A stretch of DNA of 64,000 bases from Symbiotaphrina buchneri (GCA_001599915.1 BCIG01000029.1:128654-192653); one strand, 5' to 3'. Shown: positions 45,524 through 57,802, counted from the first letter of the stretch. Notes: a model not told the origin generated them from the letters alone. Translations and numbers: made by a program.

Positions 45524-45980
45524 CAAATCTAAGATGATCTTCTTCTTCATGGAGCTTGCATATTAACTCCGGGGATTGATCTCCGATTAGCAGTCATCGG
45601 CTCATCGATATATCTCCGCAGTGCTGTACCATCACTGCACTTGAGAGTGAAGTCGTGATGCCCTTCGACTCCAGCTGCCCATTGGTCGATATGAATCTGG
45701 CGCTAACCTCACTTAGTCTTCGTTCTAGAAGCTAACCGGCATTCGTGTTGAAAGTCAACAGTCCACCAATTCACGCTGCAACGCAAGTTTAAGAATATAA
45801 GATCAATTGATACTCCATCTTATCTCCGTCCGGACTTTGCATCCAGAAATCCGACAATGGTGGGATTCAAGTACAAAAAAGGCAAGCAGCTTCCCCTGCG
45901 GAAGAGCATGGCTCAGCTTCAAGCTGCGTTCCCTCGACCTACGACCTAGGCAAGCCGGGCACTGCTCTTCTATAAGCAAG

Positions 45981-47093
45981 ATGACTTCCACATCTCTCCC
46001 GGAATCAATGCAGGCCATCCTTGTAGAGGCGGTGGGGAAGCCTCTCGCCGTCAAGACAGTTCCGACTCCGCAAGTCGTACCAGGCAGCGTTGTCGTCAAG
46101 ATCCTCGCGACCATTGTTGAACCCACTGCTCCCAAGATCTACAGCGGCGAGGTGGGATTCAGTTTTCCTACGCCGATGATAGGCGGAGCCAGAGCAATCG
46201 GCCGTGTAGCTGCCGTCGGGTCCGATACCACCAGCCTCGAAGTCGGCCAGCTGGTCCTGCTTGATCCTTTCTTCCGCGCCCGCGATGATCCAGAGGTTGA
46301 GTTCCTCTGGGGCGCGTACGACGGGCCGGATGCGCGGTCCAAGAAGTTGATGGCCGACAACTGGCGCGATGGTGTGTATGCCGAGTACGCCCGCGCGCCC
46401 CTGGAGAATTGTTGTGCCCTCAATGAGAAGATCCTCTGCGGTGAACTTGGCTACTCGATTCCAGAGCTTCTTTTCCTGTTGGTTCAGATGGTGGCTTATG
46501 GTGGGCTGCGCGGGATCGACCTCAAAGCGGGTGAAACAATCGTCGTCGCTCCTGCTACGGGAATGTACAGCGGAGCATCCGTCGGAGTAGCGCTCGCAAT
46601 GGGAGCCAAGGTCATTGCTGTGGGCCGGAATCTTGGAGTCTTGAAACAAGTCCAGGAAACGTTCCCGGAGGTCAAGATTGTTCAGCTCAAGGGAGACGTT
46701 GAAGCCGACTGTGCTGCCATCTCTCAATTTGGTCCCGTCGATGCGCTCATTGAGATGTATCCAGCTACGGCTACGGGTACTACTGCTATCAGGAGCTGTT
46801 TCATGTCCCTGAAGCAATACGGGAGAGCATCTCTCATGGGCGTCACGACGGACGACATTGGCATCCCTTATCCTATGACTGTGCTGAAAAATTTGACCAT
46901 TCGTGGGCAGTACATGTATACAAGAGCGGATGCTAGGGGGTTGATCAAGATGGCCGAAGCGGGCGTATTGAAGATTGGCAAGAGCGCTGGGCAGAAGGTT
47001 GTCGGTGAGTTCAAGCTCGAAGAGATCAACCAGGCTTTCGAAACGGCGGTTGCGAATGCACAAGTGGGCAGGATGGTGGTTTTCACGCCATAA
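45981..47093 (+). CDS. medium-chain dehydrogenase/reductase without zinc ligands
   Basis: A single exon of 370 residues. The N-terminal GroES-like domain and the C-terminal nucleotide-binding Rossmann fold are clear. The latter is AGETIVVAPATGMYSGASVGVALAMGAKVIAVGRN in two parts, with a loosened glycine-rich loop. The usual zinc positions are changed: the catalytic Cys/His region reads VEPTAPKIYSG, the GHE motif reads GGARAIGRV, and the four-Cys structural lobe is missing. It should therefore be a zinc-independent NAD(P)H oxidoreductase rather than a classical alcohol dehydrogenase. Similar unassigned genes occur widely in ascomycetes. The substrate is unknown. The zinc-response-like 15-mer upstream makes a zinc-sparing role thinkable but unproven. 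Confidence 0.82.
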   Translation: MTSTSLPESMQAILVEAVGKPLAVKTVPTPQVVPGSVVVKILATIVEPTAPKIYSGEVGFSFPTPMIGGARAIGRVAAVGSDTTSLEVGQLVLLDPFFRARDDPEVEFLWGAYDGPDARSKKLMADNWRDGVYAEYARAPLENCCALNEKILCGELGYSIPELLFLLVQMVAYGGLRGIDLKAGETIVVAPATGMYSGASVGVALAMGAKVIAVGRNLGVLKQVQETFPEVKIVQLKGDVEADCAAISQFGPVDALIEMYPATATGTTAIRSCFMSLKQYGRASLMGVTTDDIGIPYPMTVLKNLTIRGQYMYTRADARGLIKMAEAGVLKIGKSAGQKVVGEFKLEEINQAFETAVANAQVGRMVVFTP

Positions 47094-48326
47094 GTGCTAT
47101 TCGAAAGCGGCCCGGTGACTGCGAAATATCAAGCTAGATTCAGTCGTAGCCGGTATTTGCTTTGGAGAAATTTGAGTTTCGTAATCGTATAATGCAGCCT
47201 AGCCCGCGTTCCTGTTGTTCTCTATCAATATCCGTGAATCCAGAGTGGTGATTGATGGCAGGCTCATGCTTTAAAGGATTGATCAAGGGACAGACTTCCA
47301 TTGAACTGACCAGATCTCTGCCGAATTGCCGCGGTTGAGTTATCACTGTGAAGCTTATCGCCCACCATATCTTTGAGTACTCCGACTCGCCGAGTACCGT
47401 AGCTTCGTGCACGACGATCGATCTTACGCGCAATCTTGCCTCCGATGCTCCAGCTTCATATTTCCCTTGTTGGAATGTCCACGCGAATTTTGCGAGTAAT
47501 GTAGTACGGAGTAGTCTTCGGTCTATGGTCCCCTTATCAACTGCGGACACGGGCCGTGATTGGCCAAGCGAGACGGTGGTTGCTTTCCCCGCCTCATCCC
47601 GCTAGAAGTTCTTAGCCTTCCAGGGCTGCTTCACTTGAAGTGGGATGTCACCGAATCAGGAGCAACGATCCTGCTCTAGCCCAGAGATATGCGGAAGCTT
47701 AGCCATGCAGGGCTTGGGCCGACCAGCACCGCACGGTATCAGGGATCAGCTGGCGTATCACAACGCCATGACATAAAACCCCCAGACATCGCCAGAGATA
47801 AGGGACGTCGTGCGCCAAGCAGATTCAGGTAGGTGATAGTGCCGAGATACGGGAATGGGCCAATCGCAGGCCCGCTTGCCAAAGATACTCGACCAAAATA
47901 CAGTTTGTTATCTTGTGTTTAAGCCACTGATGCGCCTGAAGGGATTCGTACGACCCTTTATCCCACCGAATGTCATTTACGAAGTGGCAGGGATGGGCGA
48001 TCGCTCATGACCCGTTCCCTTCATGGGGCAAAGGCAAAAGCTTATGAGGGCACTTTCCAACGCTGGAGGGACGGGCGAACTGCAAGTGTCGACGCACGAC
48101 GACGACCAAGAGATAACCGCATCGACATCCCTTTTTGGGTTTGGGCAGGCCCTTTGACGTAAATCACATAAATACTGTCGACAGGCCTTTTTTTTCTGAG
48201 CTGAGATACGCAACGAATTCTGCTCCTTCAGATGCGGACGGTGTTCTAGTCGACGAACGTCTGCCCATCAATTGCGTCTAGAACTTACGTTTCGGACCAC
48301 TTCGAGAGCGACAACCTACAAACACG
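47094..48326. other. intergenic, permease promoter
   Basis: No gene. AGATAA-type GATA sites at 47796, 47908 (reverse) and 48111 lie within 530 bp of the permease start and are listed separately. Confidence 0.5.
47796..48116. promoter_or_regulatory. three HGATAR (GATA-factor) sites upstream of the permease
   Basis: AGATAAG at 47796-47802, TTATCT (AGATAA on the other strand) at 47908-47913 and AGATAA at 48111-48116. AreA-type GATA factors bind HGATAR and activate nitrogen-source permeases when ammonium is scarce. Multiple sites 200-530 bp from the ATG fit this, but the sequence is short and common. Confidence 0.35.
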
Positions 48327-50159
48327 ATGGCAACCATGCCAAAGCCGAGGGTAGACTCACGGGGGCGTCACATCAGCGTTGACGTCGGCCACGAGCCGGT
48401 GACCTCTGTGTTGAAAGATGGTGACAATGTTGTCTTCGATCGGGACTTGACCAAGGATGAGGAGGTTCTCGTGGCCCTGGGCTACAAGCCCGAGTTCAAA
48501 AGAGAATTCAGCCTCTGGACGACATTCTGTGTTAGTTTTGCCGTACTGGGTCTCTTGCCTAGTTTTGCAAGCACATTGTTTTACGGCATGGGTTACGCAG
48601 GAATGGGAGGTATGTTCTCCACCTAGTTTCCGGTCTTCGTGGGCTTGGCTAACGATCATCCTTGACAGGTATGACATGGGGATGGCTTGTAGCAATGTGC
48701 GGTATCCAATGTGTGGCCTGCGGCATGGCTGAGCTCTGTTCGTCGATGCCCACCAGCGGTGGACTGTACTATGCAGCAGCCGTCCTTGCTCCACCAGGGT
48801 GGGGTCCATTCGCGGCGTGGATCACAGGCTGGTCCAATTGGCTAGGCCAAGTTACAGGAGCACCATCTGTGGATTATGCCCTCGCATCCATGATCCTCGC
48901 CGCCGGCTCAATTGGCAACCCGAATTACGTGCCACAGGACTACCATGTCTTCCTGCTTACGATCTTCATCATGCTGCAACACGCCTGTATCAGCAGCTTG
49001 CCGACTCGTTGGATTGCACGGGTCAACAGTGCCGGCTCGACTTTCAACATGATCGCCTTGGTCATTGTTATCATCATGATACCTGCGGCAACCACGACCA
49101 ATAACCCCAAGTTCAACCCCAGCAGCGTTGTCTGGACCATTCAGAACGATACGGAATTTCCCGACGGTATCGCGCTGTTAATGAGTTTCGTCGCGGTCAT
49201 ATGGACGATGTCGGGCTACGATAGCCCCTTTCATCTCTCCGAGGAATGTTCCAATGCGAACCTTGCCTCTCCCCGTGCTATCGTGATGACATCCGCCTTT
49301 GGTGGCCTTTTCGGCTGGTTCCTGCAACTCGTGGTTGCTTACACAGTGGTTGACATTACGGCGGTGCTGGACTCTGACCTCGGCCAGCCGTGGGCTTCCT
49401 ACCTATTACAAGTCCTTCCGCAGAAGGCTGCACTTGCGGCCCTCTCTCTTACCATCATTTGCGGCTACTCTATGGGTCAGGGCTGCATGATCGCGGCGTC
49501 GAGAGTCACATATGCATACGCCCGGGATGATGTCTTTCCCAGCATCCTGTCCAACCGCGTCAAGAAGGTCAACAAGATCACACAGACGCCAGTCAACGCC
49601 GTGTGGATGAACACAACCATCGGTTGCTGTCTAGTGTTACTGATCTTCGCCGGCGAAGTTGCCATTGGCGCGCTCTTCTCAATCGGAGCCATCGCTGCAT
49701 ACGTTGCCTTCACCACCCCTATCTTCATCCGCGTGTTTTTGGTCGGTAACCGCTTCCGCCGCGGGCCCTGGCACTTGGGCCGTTTCTCGAGACCCATTGG
49801 CGCCTTTGGCTGCGCTTATGTCGCGCTCATGGTGCCGATCTTGTGTTTGCCGTCCGTAAAGGGGGCAGATCTGACGTAAGTAACCTTACACTGTCATTCA
49901 GTAATTGATGTGCTGACAACACTGCAGCCCCGATCTCATGAACTGGACTTGCTTGGTATATGGCGGCCCAATGTTTGCTATCCTTATCTGGTGGGTGGTG
50001 TCGGCCAGGAAATGGTTCAAGGGCCCTAAGGTCAACGTCGAACACATGATGCTGGGCCGTGAGGAAGCAGTTGTGGAGGGACTAGAGGCTGAGAAGGCTC
50101 AGAATGGCGGCAACTCGAGCGATGAACAACTGAAGGCTTCGAAAGAAGTTACAGTTTGA
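48327..50159 (+). CDS. APC-superfamily amino-acid/GABA/choline-type permease
   Basis: Three exons (48327-48609, 48669-49875, 49928-50159) code for 573 residues. A cytosolic N-terminus with VALGYKPEFKREFSLWTTF leads into about twelve membrane helices. Family motifs include MAELCSSMPTSGGLYYAA in helix 2-3, SAGSTFNMIAL, PFHLSEECSNA (the conserved E-E region of Uga4/Hnm1-like carriers) and SRVTYAYARDDVFP. This places it with fungal GABA, choline and related amine permeases of the plasma membrane. The exact substrate is not predictable. Introns are 59 and 52 nt, and the last exon encodes the twelfth helix and a charged cytosolic tail. GATA sites upstream suggest nitrogen control. Confidence 0.9.
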
Positions 50160-50908
50160 ACAAGATGACAACAAAATCGGATCGGGAGAGTGTATAAGAT
50201 TTGGCTGTAAAGTGGGTAAAATGTTTGACTGAAATTGTACGAGCCGAATATATGGAGATAGACTTGCTTAACGATATCCTATGAATCTTTCTGTAACTTG
50301 TCTGTTTCTGCAAGTGTTATCGCAGTCCCCCTTTTGACCCCCTATCACCGGCAGCTCATCCGAGCGAAAGCTTGGCACTTAGCCCCTCTCTTTCCCCAAC
50401 CTCCAAAGGGGTGGCCTGACGAGGAGAGCTACAGGTATCCCTTCGCGCCGTAGAATACCCCATCCGACCGCGTCTGCGACTTCAATTGCGATTTTATGAG
50501 CCCGTGTATATATTCAAATATCGATATTATCGTCGTCCCTTTTATCTTTGGCGGCCGAGTTATCCCCGTCCGAGCGCCAGACGACGCTAGACGGCATTCG
50601 ACGTCACAGCTCCTCCGGGTTTATCGGTAGACACGTGCTCCGCGCATATCCCGGCTGAGACAGATACGAGACACGCCCACCGCCAGTTCCTCTCCTGCGG
50701 GCATTGGTGATACAACACCATAATTCGGATCCCCACGCTGCAGCTGCCGTGAGCCCCAGCTCTCCTCCGCAGCTTCGTCTCCGCTCAGCAGCCGGCACTC
50801 CGCTCCAAGTGCCGTATCCTGACAGCGTCCCCTTCACTCACGTCTACTATCCCGAATACGCAACCCCAAACCTCTTTTTGCAACCTGTGGACGCAAGCGG
50901 TGGGCATA
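50160..50908. other. intergenic
   Basis: The 5' flank of the SH3BGR-type gene. A plus-strand frame at 50704-51054 overlaps its first exon in another frame and is judged spurious. Nothing else is recognised. Confidence 0.5.
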
Positions 50909-52424
50909 ATGGACTCCCCAAGGACGTATTCGCTCGATTCCACGACGCTCTACCTATATACCTCCCTCACGGCCGGGTCGTCGCACATCATCACCGCGAC
51001 ATCGCGGCTGGAAACCATCCTGAAGGCGAACCGCATCCCGTCCCAGGCAATTGATGTCGCGACAGACGAGAAAGCCCGGATGCTGTGGGGGAGAAGGAGT
51101 AAAGGCAGGAAGTTGCCGGGGCTGGTTAGGGGCGGGGAGATACTTGGGGTGAGTGTGATTTTCTTGGAACTAGGGCTGGAGCGGGAGGAGTTGGTTGGGG
51201 GGAAGCTAGGCTGGAGATGCAAATCCCTTGAGTGGGCATGGGAGAATCATGGTCTATGATGATTAGGCTATCTGCGGGTTGAGCTGACTTCTCCAGGACT
51301 TGGAACAGGTTGAAGAATGGAACGAGTACGGCGAGCTCAAGCAAGCTCTTGCCCTCCCGACAGGCGCCCCGCCTGCTGCCGCACCAAGCACACCCACACC
51401 TGCAGCAACGCCTACGGCGGCAGCATCAAGTCCCGCTCCCGTACCGGTGGTCTCGCAACAGCAAGAGCCCAAGGCACCCTCAACGTCAGCTGGGGCTGAA
51501 GGAACAGAGCATGGCGAAGGATCAACAAAGGAGGAGGGACACCACTCTCTACGCAACTTAGCGGAAGAGGCAGCAGCGAAAGCCAAGTCTGGATTCAAGA
51601 AAGCCATGACGGGCTCTCTCATAACGTCACCCCAAGAAATCAGTGGTGATAGTCCTCTTGTCGCGCCGTCCTCCACCGAGGAAGAGAAGCAGAGTCTCGA
51701 TAATGCAGCACCAGTCCTGCCACCGCCATCTACCATATCTGATGCCGAGGCGGCAAAGGCTCCCGACTCGGCTGGAGTGAAAACTGCGGAACCGGTTGAG
51801 GATGACAAGCCGAGGGGACGCGTGTTGCAGGAGGTTTCGGACCGGCCAAAGACAACCTTCGAGGAGGCGGATGAGGCGACGCGTCCAGAGAAGATGACCA
51901 GTTCCGCCGACACCAAGGCAGGGAGCGTACATTTTGCCGCGGACAAAGCCGCCGAGACCGAGGAAGCCGCCGCAGGGAAACAAGTCCCCGCGCTCCATCC
52001 CGCGACGGCTCAAGCGGCAGGCGCATCAGCAGAGCGCGACAAAGACTTCACCGTCAGCGTCACCCCATCCGAATCAGAACGTAGCGCCGAAGGCAGTAGT
52101 GCGGTCCTGCCAGCGCAGGGCGATGAGGAGACCGCCACCGCTAGCAGCACGTCCCTGCTGCTACCGGAGCAGAAGGGCGCGCTCGAGCACCGCGACAGCA
52201 ACGTGAGCGAGGCGAGCAGAGAGGAGATTGAGGAGATTGAGCGCGAAGAGCGGATCGACGAGGAATCTGAGGAGGAGGAGGAAGAGGAGGAGGAAGAGTA
52301 TGAGAATATGGAGCGGAAACTGGAGGAATTGCGCATGGAGCAGAAGGCAGATGCAGCGGAGAAGACGCAGGAGCAGCCGGCTAAGGAGGAAGGCTTGGCG
52401 GGGACGAGTGTGGGCGATGTGTGA
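50909..52424 (+). CDS. SH3BGR-like thioredoxin-fold protein with long acidic tail
   Basis: Two exons (50909-51148, 51297-52424; 148-nt intron) give 455 residues. Residues about 7-95 form a thioredoxin-like SH3-binding-glutamic-acid-rich domain: TLYLYTSLTAGSSHI, IDVATDEKARMLW, then GEILGDLEQVEEWNE spanning the intron. The Cys pair of thioredoxins is absent, as in SH3BGR proteins, so it is unlikely to be a redox enzyme. The remaining 350 residues are low-complexity (Ala, Pro, Ser, Glu) and end in a highly acidic coil with a run of consecutive glutamates (about 52267-52300). This domain layout recurs in filamentous ascomycetes. Its function is unknown, though a scaffold role is plausible. Confidence 0.82.
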
Positions 52425-53095
52425 TGTGTTTGGATGGATGGGAATCTGGGGGATTGTGATCTAGATGGGTGCGGTGGGATTTAGAGAGACGATGTTGAGA
52501 ATGTGGGTGGAGATACCTTAGAATAGGCGGGGAATTTTGAATGCAGTCGTCTGTTCATGTCAGCGAGCGTGCTGCGTCTTTCTTGTCAGTTAGGTTACAT
52601 ATTGACCAAGTGCATATCCATAACTATCTTCCTTGGTCCCGTCATCTTCTGTGAGCCCGGTCAAGTGAGTGCCAGGCAAACGCTGTCTGTATAAAGCCGG
52701 ACTTCATGATGAGTCCATGTTACAAAGCACCATATCACAGACACGAAAGGACACAGATTGCTGTCCGTCACTGCTACGTAGGGGACTGGATGTCAAGTAG
52801 TAGATTGATAACTACTACACCTTTTGAAGAAATCTGGAGAGGACTTTGTAAACAAAGCCTCATAGGCACGGCATCATCGTCCCATTTCCACCCCATCGGG
52901 AAGGAGCATGAAGTGTTCCTCGCAAGTCCCATCAGCCTTCACTCTGCAGAAGCAGGAAAGCCGACAACCAACCAACCGCCGTAGGTAAAAACTGAACCGA
53001 TGTACAAAGTCAAGCTGCGATTGCCCAATCCTGCGAGAGACACCATCCCTTCCCTCCAGACACCAGGATCCCGTTCCGCCGAGGCGCGAAGTAAG
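52425..53095. other. intergenic between convergent genes
   Basis: 671 bases; no feature is recognised. Confidence 0.5.
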
Positions 53096-53761
53096 TCAAG
53101 GCCATTCCATATCATCAGGTCCAAAGACCTCAGAGACCTCGAAGAAATACGAAAGGAACCTAGTCTCCCATTTGGTATAGTATACCTCGTCCAGAGCCAC
53201 GATGAGTTCGGTTTCACTGCCGTTGAGAGCGAATGCGCCGCAGATGCTGGCGAGGACCCCGGAGTCGAAGAAGTCAATCCCCATCTTCCCATGCGCGGCT
53301 GCGAACACGAGGGTCTTGAGATTCGGCATCCGTTTCCCGATTTTGTGGCACAGGCTCTGGAGATCATTGGAGGACCAGGTCGCGTCGAAGCAACCAATTC
53401 GATTGATCGCGGGAGGACGGAGGACTCTGTATAGATTGAGGGCGTCGATGTCGAGAGGGCCGAATATGAGGGTCCGGAGGTACGAGCGATTGACAGGGCC
53501 GATCTGGTTGAGGAAGCGCGGGGCCGTATATGAAGACCAGAGGCAGAAGGTCGTGTTCGTGTACAGATATTGTGCGAATTCCTCGTGGAGATCCTTGCAG
53601 GTGTACATGATCTTATTCCAGACGCGCGGCGGCTTCGAGTTCGGCTGGATCTTGGGTGGATGCCCTCCGGCTATGTGGGTAATCTGCCCATTCTCGTGTG
53701 CGAGCAGGCACCCATAGATTCTCGTACGGACTTCCAGGGGCAGGTCCTCTAACTGCGGCAT
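53096..53761 (-). CDS. F-box-like ascomycete protein
   Basis: A single exon of 221 residues from the ATG at 53761, chosen because conservation of the F-box-like start (MPQLEDLPLEVRTRIYGCLL) begins there. The frame is open 64 codons further, to an ATG at 53953, but that part looks like leader sequence. NKIMYTCKDLHEEFAQYLYTNTTFCL and a leucine-rich region (LRTLIFGPLDIDALNLYRVL, NLKTLVFAAAHG) follow, the usual layout of short F-box/DUF7730-like proteins. The role is inferred to be protein-protein contact, perhaps in SCF ubiquitin ligases. No partner gene is adjacent. It is related in style, not closely in sequence, to the gene at 31125. Confidence 0.75.
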   Translation of the reverse strand: MPQLEDLPLEVRTRIYGCLLAHENGQITHIAGGHPPKIQPNSKPPRVWNKIMYTCKDLHEEFAQYLYTNTTFCLWSSYTAPRFLNQIGPVNRSYLRTLIFGPLDIDALNLYRVLRPPAINRIGCFDATWSSNDLQSLCHKIGKRMPNLKTLVFAAAHGKMGIDFFDSGVLASICGAFALNGSETELIVALDEVYYTKWETRFLSYFFEVSEVFGPDDMEWP

Positions 53762-54692
53762 GATGACCTTGGGGGATTGCTGGTATCGAGGAGGATCTGT
53801 TGGAAGAATGGAGATGTGGAAACCTTTCGAGGATGGTGGTTCCTCTCCTTCGGCGCACTTGCAGAGGAGATAGAGAGAGCGTGTGAGTGAGTGAGAGAGC
53901 GACGTTAAGGAGATAATAGAGAGACATTTCATGGTGACAATAACATCTTCCATCGATCAGTAGCAGCGGAGGGCGCTCGACGGCCTGTGCTTCCAGTGCA
54001 AGGCCCATCGTGAACCTTTTGGTGGGCGACATGTGACGGATGCTCGTTCTCCACACCTTCAGCATGGAGGAGACCAAGAAGCTCTGCATAAATACATTGA
54101 GGCATTACGACATCTGCACATCATGACTGAGATCTTCCAAAATAGGACTGCATTGAGCATACAACAGATGTATCCAGAGCTCCCTCAGGAGATAATGGTA
54201 CAGAACCCCTCCAAAGCGGCTGTACCCTTGGAAGTTGTGCATGATGGAACTGGGTGCGAAATAAGAAATGAAAATGCAGTGCACTGCAGCATTTTGAGAT
54301 GCAATTGGAAACACACAAAGACAAGAGCAAAGAAAACCTGTCCATCTATCACGGTATACGACGCATCAAGTGTTGGGTTTTCGTTGCCAAAGTCCCTGAT
54401 TCGTTTGGAGAATTCCATGATTTGATCCCAGGTCAGAATCCAGGTCCACTGGAGAACACCTTGGATGCACTCAATAATGATTGCAGTGGCCCTATCAGCA
54501 CATTATTTGCGTTGTTGAGAATAGCAGCATGTGTTTGTCGACTGTCCAAAGTTCCATATCGAAGAGTTACGTATTGTGGACTTCTGGATCACCGGATCAT
54601 GGAGGTGGTGTTGATGATCTCGGCTCGGCCGCTGATTGGTCAGGCATCTCGCAGGCAGAAGTTACGAATACGAACAGCTCCTTAACTCCCTG
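53762..54692. other. divergent promoter region
   Basis: Several short frames run through it, none with family resemblance. It is slightly A+T-rich. No feature is supported. Confidence 0.45.
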
Positions 54693-57158
54693 ATGGCAGC
54701 TGGCGGCGCTGACACCAATGACAATCCATCGTCAACTGGACCTTTATACGATGAGCATCTGAGAAAGAGGAAGCGATTGACCCGCCAAACTACAGACATG
54801 GCGTCTGACCCGAACAACGAGTTGCAGTCCACTCATCTCCTCGCGCCTTCAGCCTATGACGATGACCCGCGCTCCATCTCGGACCTCGAGTCCGATTCTG
54901 AGGATGACCAGGTTGTGGCTGGACGCAGCACCGACGAGATAGCACGACATGATCGAGCGGTACTGGAGGAAGAGGAGGAGAGGGAGCGCCTGTTGACCGG
55001 AGGCGGCATTGGAGGTACACTTGGGCGAATGACGGATGGCTTTCGGAAGATGTTCAGTGCCGCTCAAGGCTCCATAACCACAACACGTGAACCTCCACGA
55101 CCCGAAAAGTTGTCAGACAAAGAATTGCGGCGGCAGATAAGGAGGCAGAGGAGGGAGCGTAGACGCGTCGAGAAAAAGGCTGCTAGGGAAGAGCGCCGGC
55201 GAAAACGGCGAGGGGAAGGCCCGACAGAGGCTGAGGCTGATGTCATGTTTGAGATGGAGGAAGGAGGCTATCAAGATGACTTCAGCTCTGAATCCTCCGA
55301 AGGCTTCTCGAAACCACATATCGGAAGGCATATCCATGGGGCTGGGAGAAAGGTACGCTCCCTTTGTCACAGATCCTGCCTTCATTCTGCTAACCGGCTG
55401 TAGTCTCGTCTACGTTCTCGATCAAGATTCCTTATCGCCTTCGGTGGCTCTGCTGTTCTTTTCCTCCTTCTGCTGTTTGGGGCATGGAAGATGTCACGCA
55501 AAGCGAAGGCGAAGCAGGCCATGCAGATACTGTCGAACGGCACTGCCTCATTTGCCCCTACAACAATCCTAGTCTCCCTCGACGGCTTCCGGGCCGATTT
55601 TCTAAAACGAGGCCTGACGCCAACACTCAATTCCTTCATCCAAAACGGGATCTCACCACAATACATGCTTCCCAGCTTTCCCAGTCTTACCTTTCCGAAC
55701 CATTTCACCCTAGCTACCGGTTTATATCCCGAAAGCCATGGAATCGTTGGAAATACCTTCTGGGACCCGGATCTACAGCGAGAGTTCTGGTATACAGATC
55801 CTGCCAGGAGTATGCAGCCGGAATGGTGGGAAGGTGAGCCATTATGGGTCACGGCTGAAAGTCAAGGCATCCGCAGTGCCATCCACATGTGGCCAGGCTC
55901 AGAGGCGCATATTGGAGGCATCGATCCTGCCTACTTTGATCGTTATAACGGCTCTGAATTGCTGTCTAAGAAGGTCGATAAGGTGTTCCAGTGGTTGGAT
56001 CGTCCTGGGGTCGAAGATCCAGAGGCGACGCCTACCAACGTCAGGCCGCAACTGATAGCATTCTATGTTCCGGTCGTGGACACTGATGGCCACCGTTACG
56101 GTCCCAACAGCACTGAAATTCGCAGCACGATACAGTCTGTAGATAGTATGCTTGGTACACTGTTTACAGGCCTGGAACAACGCAATCTGACGGACATTAT
56201 CAACATCGTCATTGTTTCGGATCATGGTATGGCAACTACATCCACGGACCGCCTAATCCAACTCGATGACCTGATCGACCTCTCCCTCATCGAGCATATG
56301 GATGGATGGCCTCTTTACGGTCTCCGTCCTAAAGACCCCAAGGACCTCCAACCGCTTTACGAAAAGCTCTCGGCTGCAGCCGCCAGCAACCCCAATTTCG
56401 ACGTGTACCTTCGCGATGTCAACATGCCTGAGCGCTACCACTTCTCAAATCACCACCGGGTTGCACCCCTGTGGATTGTCCCAAAAGCGGGCTGGGCGAT
56501 TGTCACGCGCGATAACTTCGACGTCGCAGAGGCCAAAGCCAATGGCGACATTTACCACCCACGGGGTTTGCATGGTTACGATTTCGAGCATCCGCTAATG
56601 CGTGCGATATTTGTTGCTCGTGGTCCCGCCTTCCCACACAAGCCCAATAGCAGGGTGGAAGTGTTCCGTATGTACTCCCCGATGTGTCTTACCTATCCAA
56701 ATCTACATGTCTAATCTCCTATCACAGAAAACATTGAAGTCTACAATATCATCTGCGACTCGCTCGGCCTGGAACCCAGGCCGAACAACGGCACCTTGCG
56801 GCTCCCGCTGAAGCCTGTGGGACTGCACTCGGATCCTGACGTTGTCCACGAAGAGGAGCCAGAAGACCCACCCGCAATTGTAGAGAGCCCATCCGCAGAG
56901 GCCTCTGCTTCACCCTTCTTACCGCCGCTAGAGGAAGAACCCGCTTCAGATCCTATACCAGAAGATACACCACAGGAGACCGGCGATGATGAGGATGCTG
57001 GAGAGGATGGAGAGAAGAACGTGCTTTCGGACTGGTGGTCCTATGTCATAGCAAAAATCGAAGCTGCCAAGGCGTGGGCGAGCGGGGTGTTCAAAGAGGC
57101 AGAAGCGGAAGCGGACGCAGAGCTTGAAGCAGTTGAGGAGGGCGCTGGAGCGGATTGA
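54693..57158 (+). CDS. type II membrane nucleotide pyrophosphatase/phosphodiesterase (NPP family)
   Basis: Three exons (54693-55352, 55404-56667, 56728-57158) code for 784 residues. A long cytosolic N-terminus rich in Arg and Glu (residues about 150-180) precedes one membrane anchor (FLIAFGGSAVLFLLLLFGAW, about 229-248). The catalytic domain faces the lumen or outside. All metal and catalytic motifs of the NPP family are seen: SLDGFRADFL (metal Asp), PSLTFPNHF (nucleophile Thr, about 316), DTDGHRYGP, SDHGM and GLHGYD. Yeast Npp1/Npp2 hydrolyse extracellular nucleotides under phosphate starvation, and this gene should do likewise in the vacuolar or secretory system. The C-terminal 120 residues are acidic and not conserved. 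Introns are 51 and 60 nt. The start is the first in-frame ATG. Confidence 0.92.
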
Positions 57159-57802
57159 TTGCCACATCTAAAGTTGATTTATGGTCTATCTTGTTGGCTG
57201 GAGTTGACTTGGTCGTAGTCATTTAGATCTTCTCTGCAAAGGCTGTTGTTCAGTTTGATTAGCGTTAGTTAGATACCATCGGCGTGTTTGTGGTTTTGTA
57301 GATATCTTTCAATCGATCGAGATGCCTTCGCATTGTTTCCATGGCTGATGTGTGATGGAAAAGCATATGGCAGGATGCGTCTGCCTTGTGAAATCAAGCT
57401 ATAGTAGCACGGGAAAGTACCCAGAAGCAGAACCCCCCGTGTGGCCCCTTTTCGCTACCCTTCGCTGCCCTCGGCAAAGGTGCAACCGAAGGTGACCTCC
57501 AAAGCAACGTGACACATACACCACTGTCTTGGAAAGAAAAGATTGAACAGTTACACTGGGATTTGGGGTTCATTATATGCTTCTTAACGACAGCGTCTGC
57601 TTTTAGTACAATGTGAACGAATGATCACCTCATCCCTCTAAATACCCTGTGTATCACTGAAACTAGGAACACTAATAAATTCACCACACAAAGAGAAAAA
57701 ACCACATGTCCCGCACAGACCAAAGGAGCCAGCCCACAATCTACGCTCGCTCATCGGAATTATGCCCACAACAACCACAGCCTATCCCACAACAGCCCGC
57801 AT
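57159..57802. other. intergenic
   Basis: Between the convergent ends of the NPP gene and the MFS fragment. Nothing is recognised. Confidence 0.5.

Larger units (their letters stand above)
45032..45980. other. divergent promoter region
   Basis: Apart from repeat copy 2 and the CAAGGT cores, nothing is recognised. The MDR frame is open upstream to 45807 but has no better ATG. Confidence 0.5.

Noticed and set aside
47140-47550. 136-codon minus-strand frame
   Set aside because: It lies in the permease/MDR intergenic region, without recognisable motifs or introns.
50704-51054. Separate small gene or upstream coding exon before the SH3BGR gene
   Set aside because: It overlaps the well-supported first exon in another frame and has no family resemblance.
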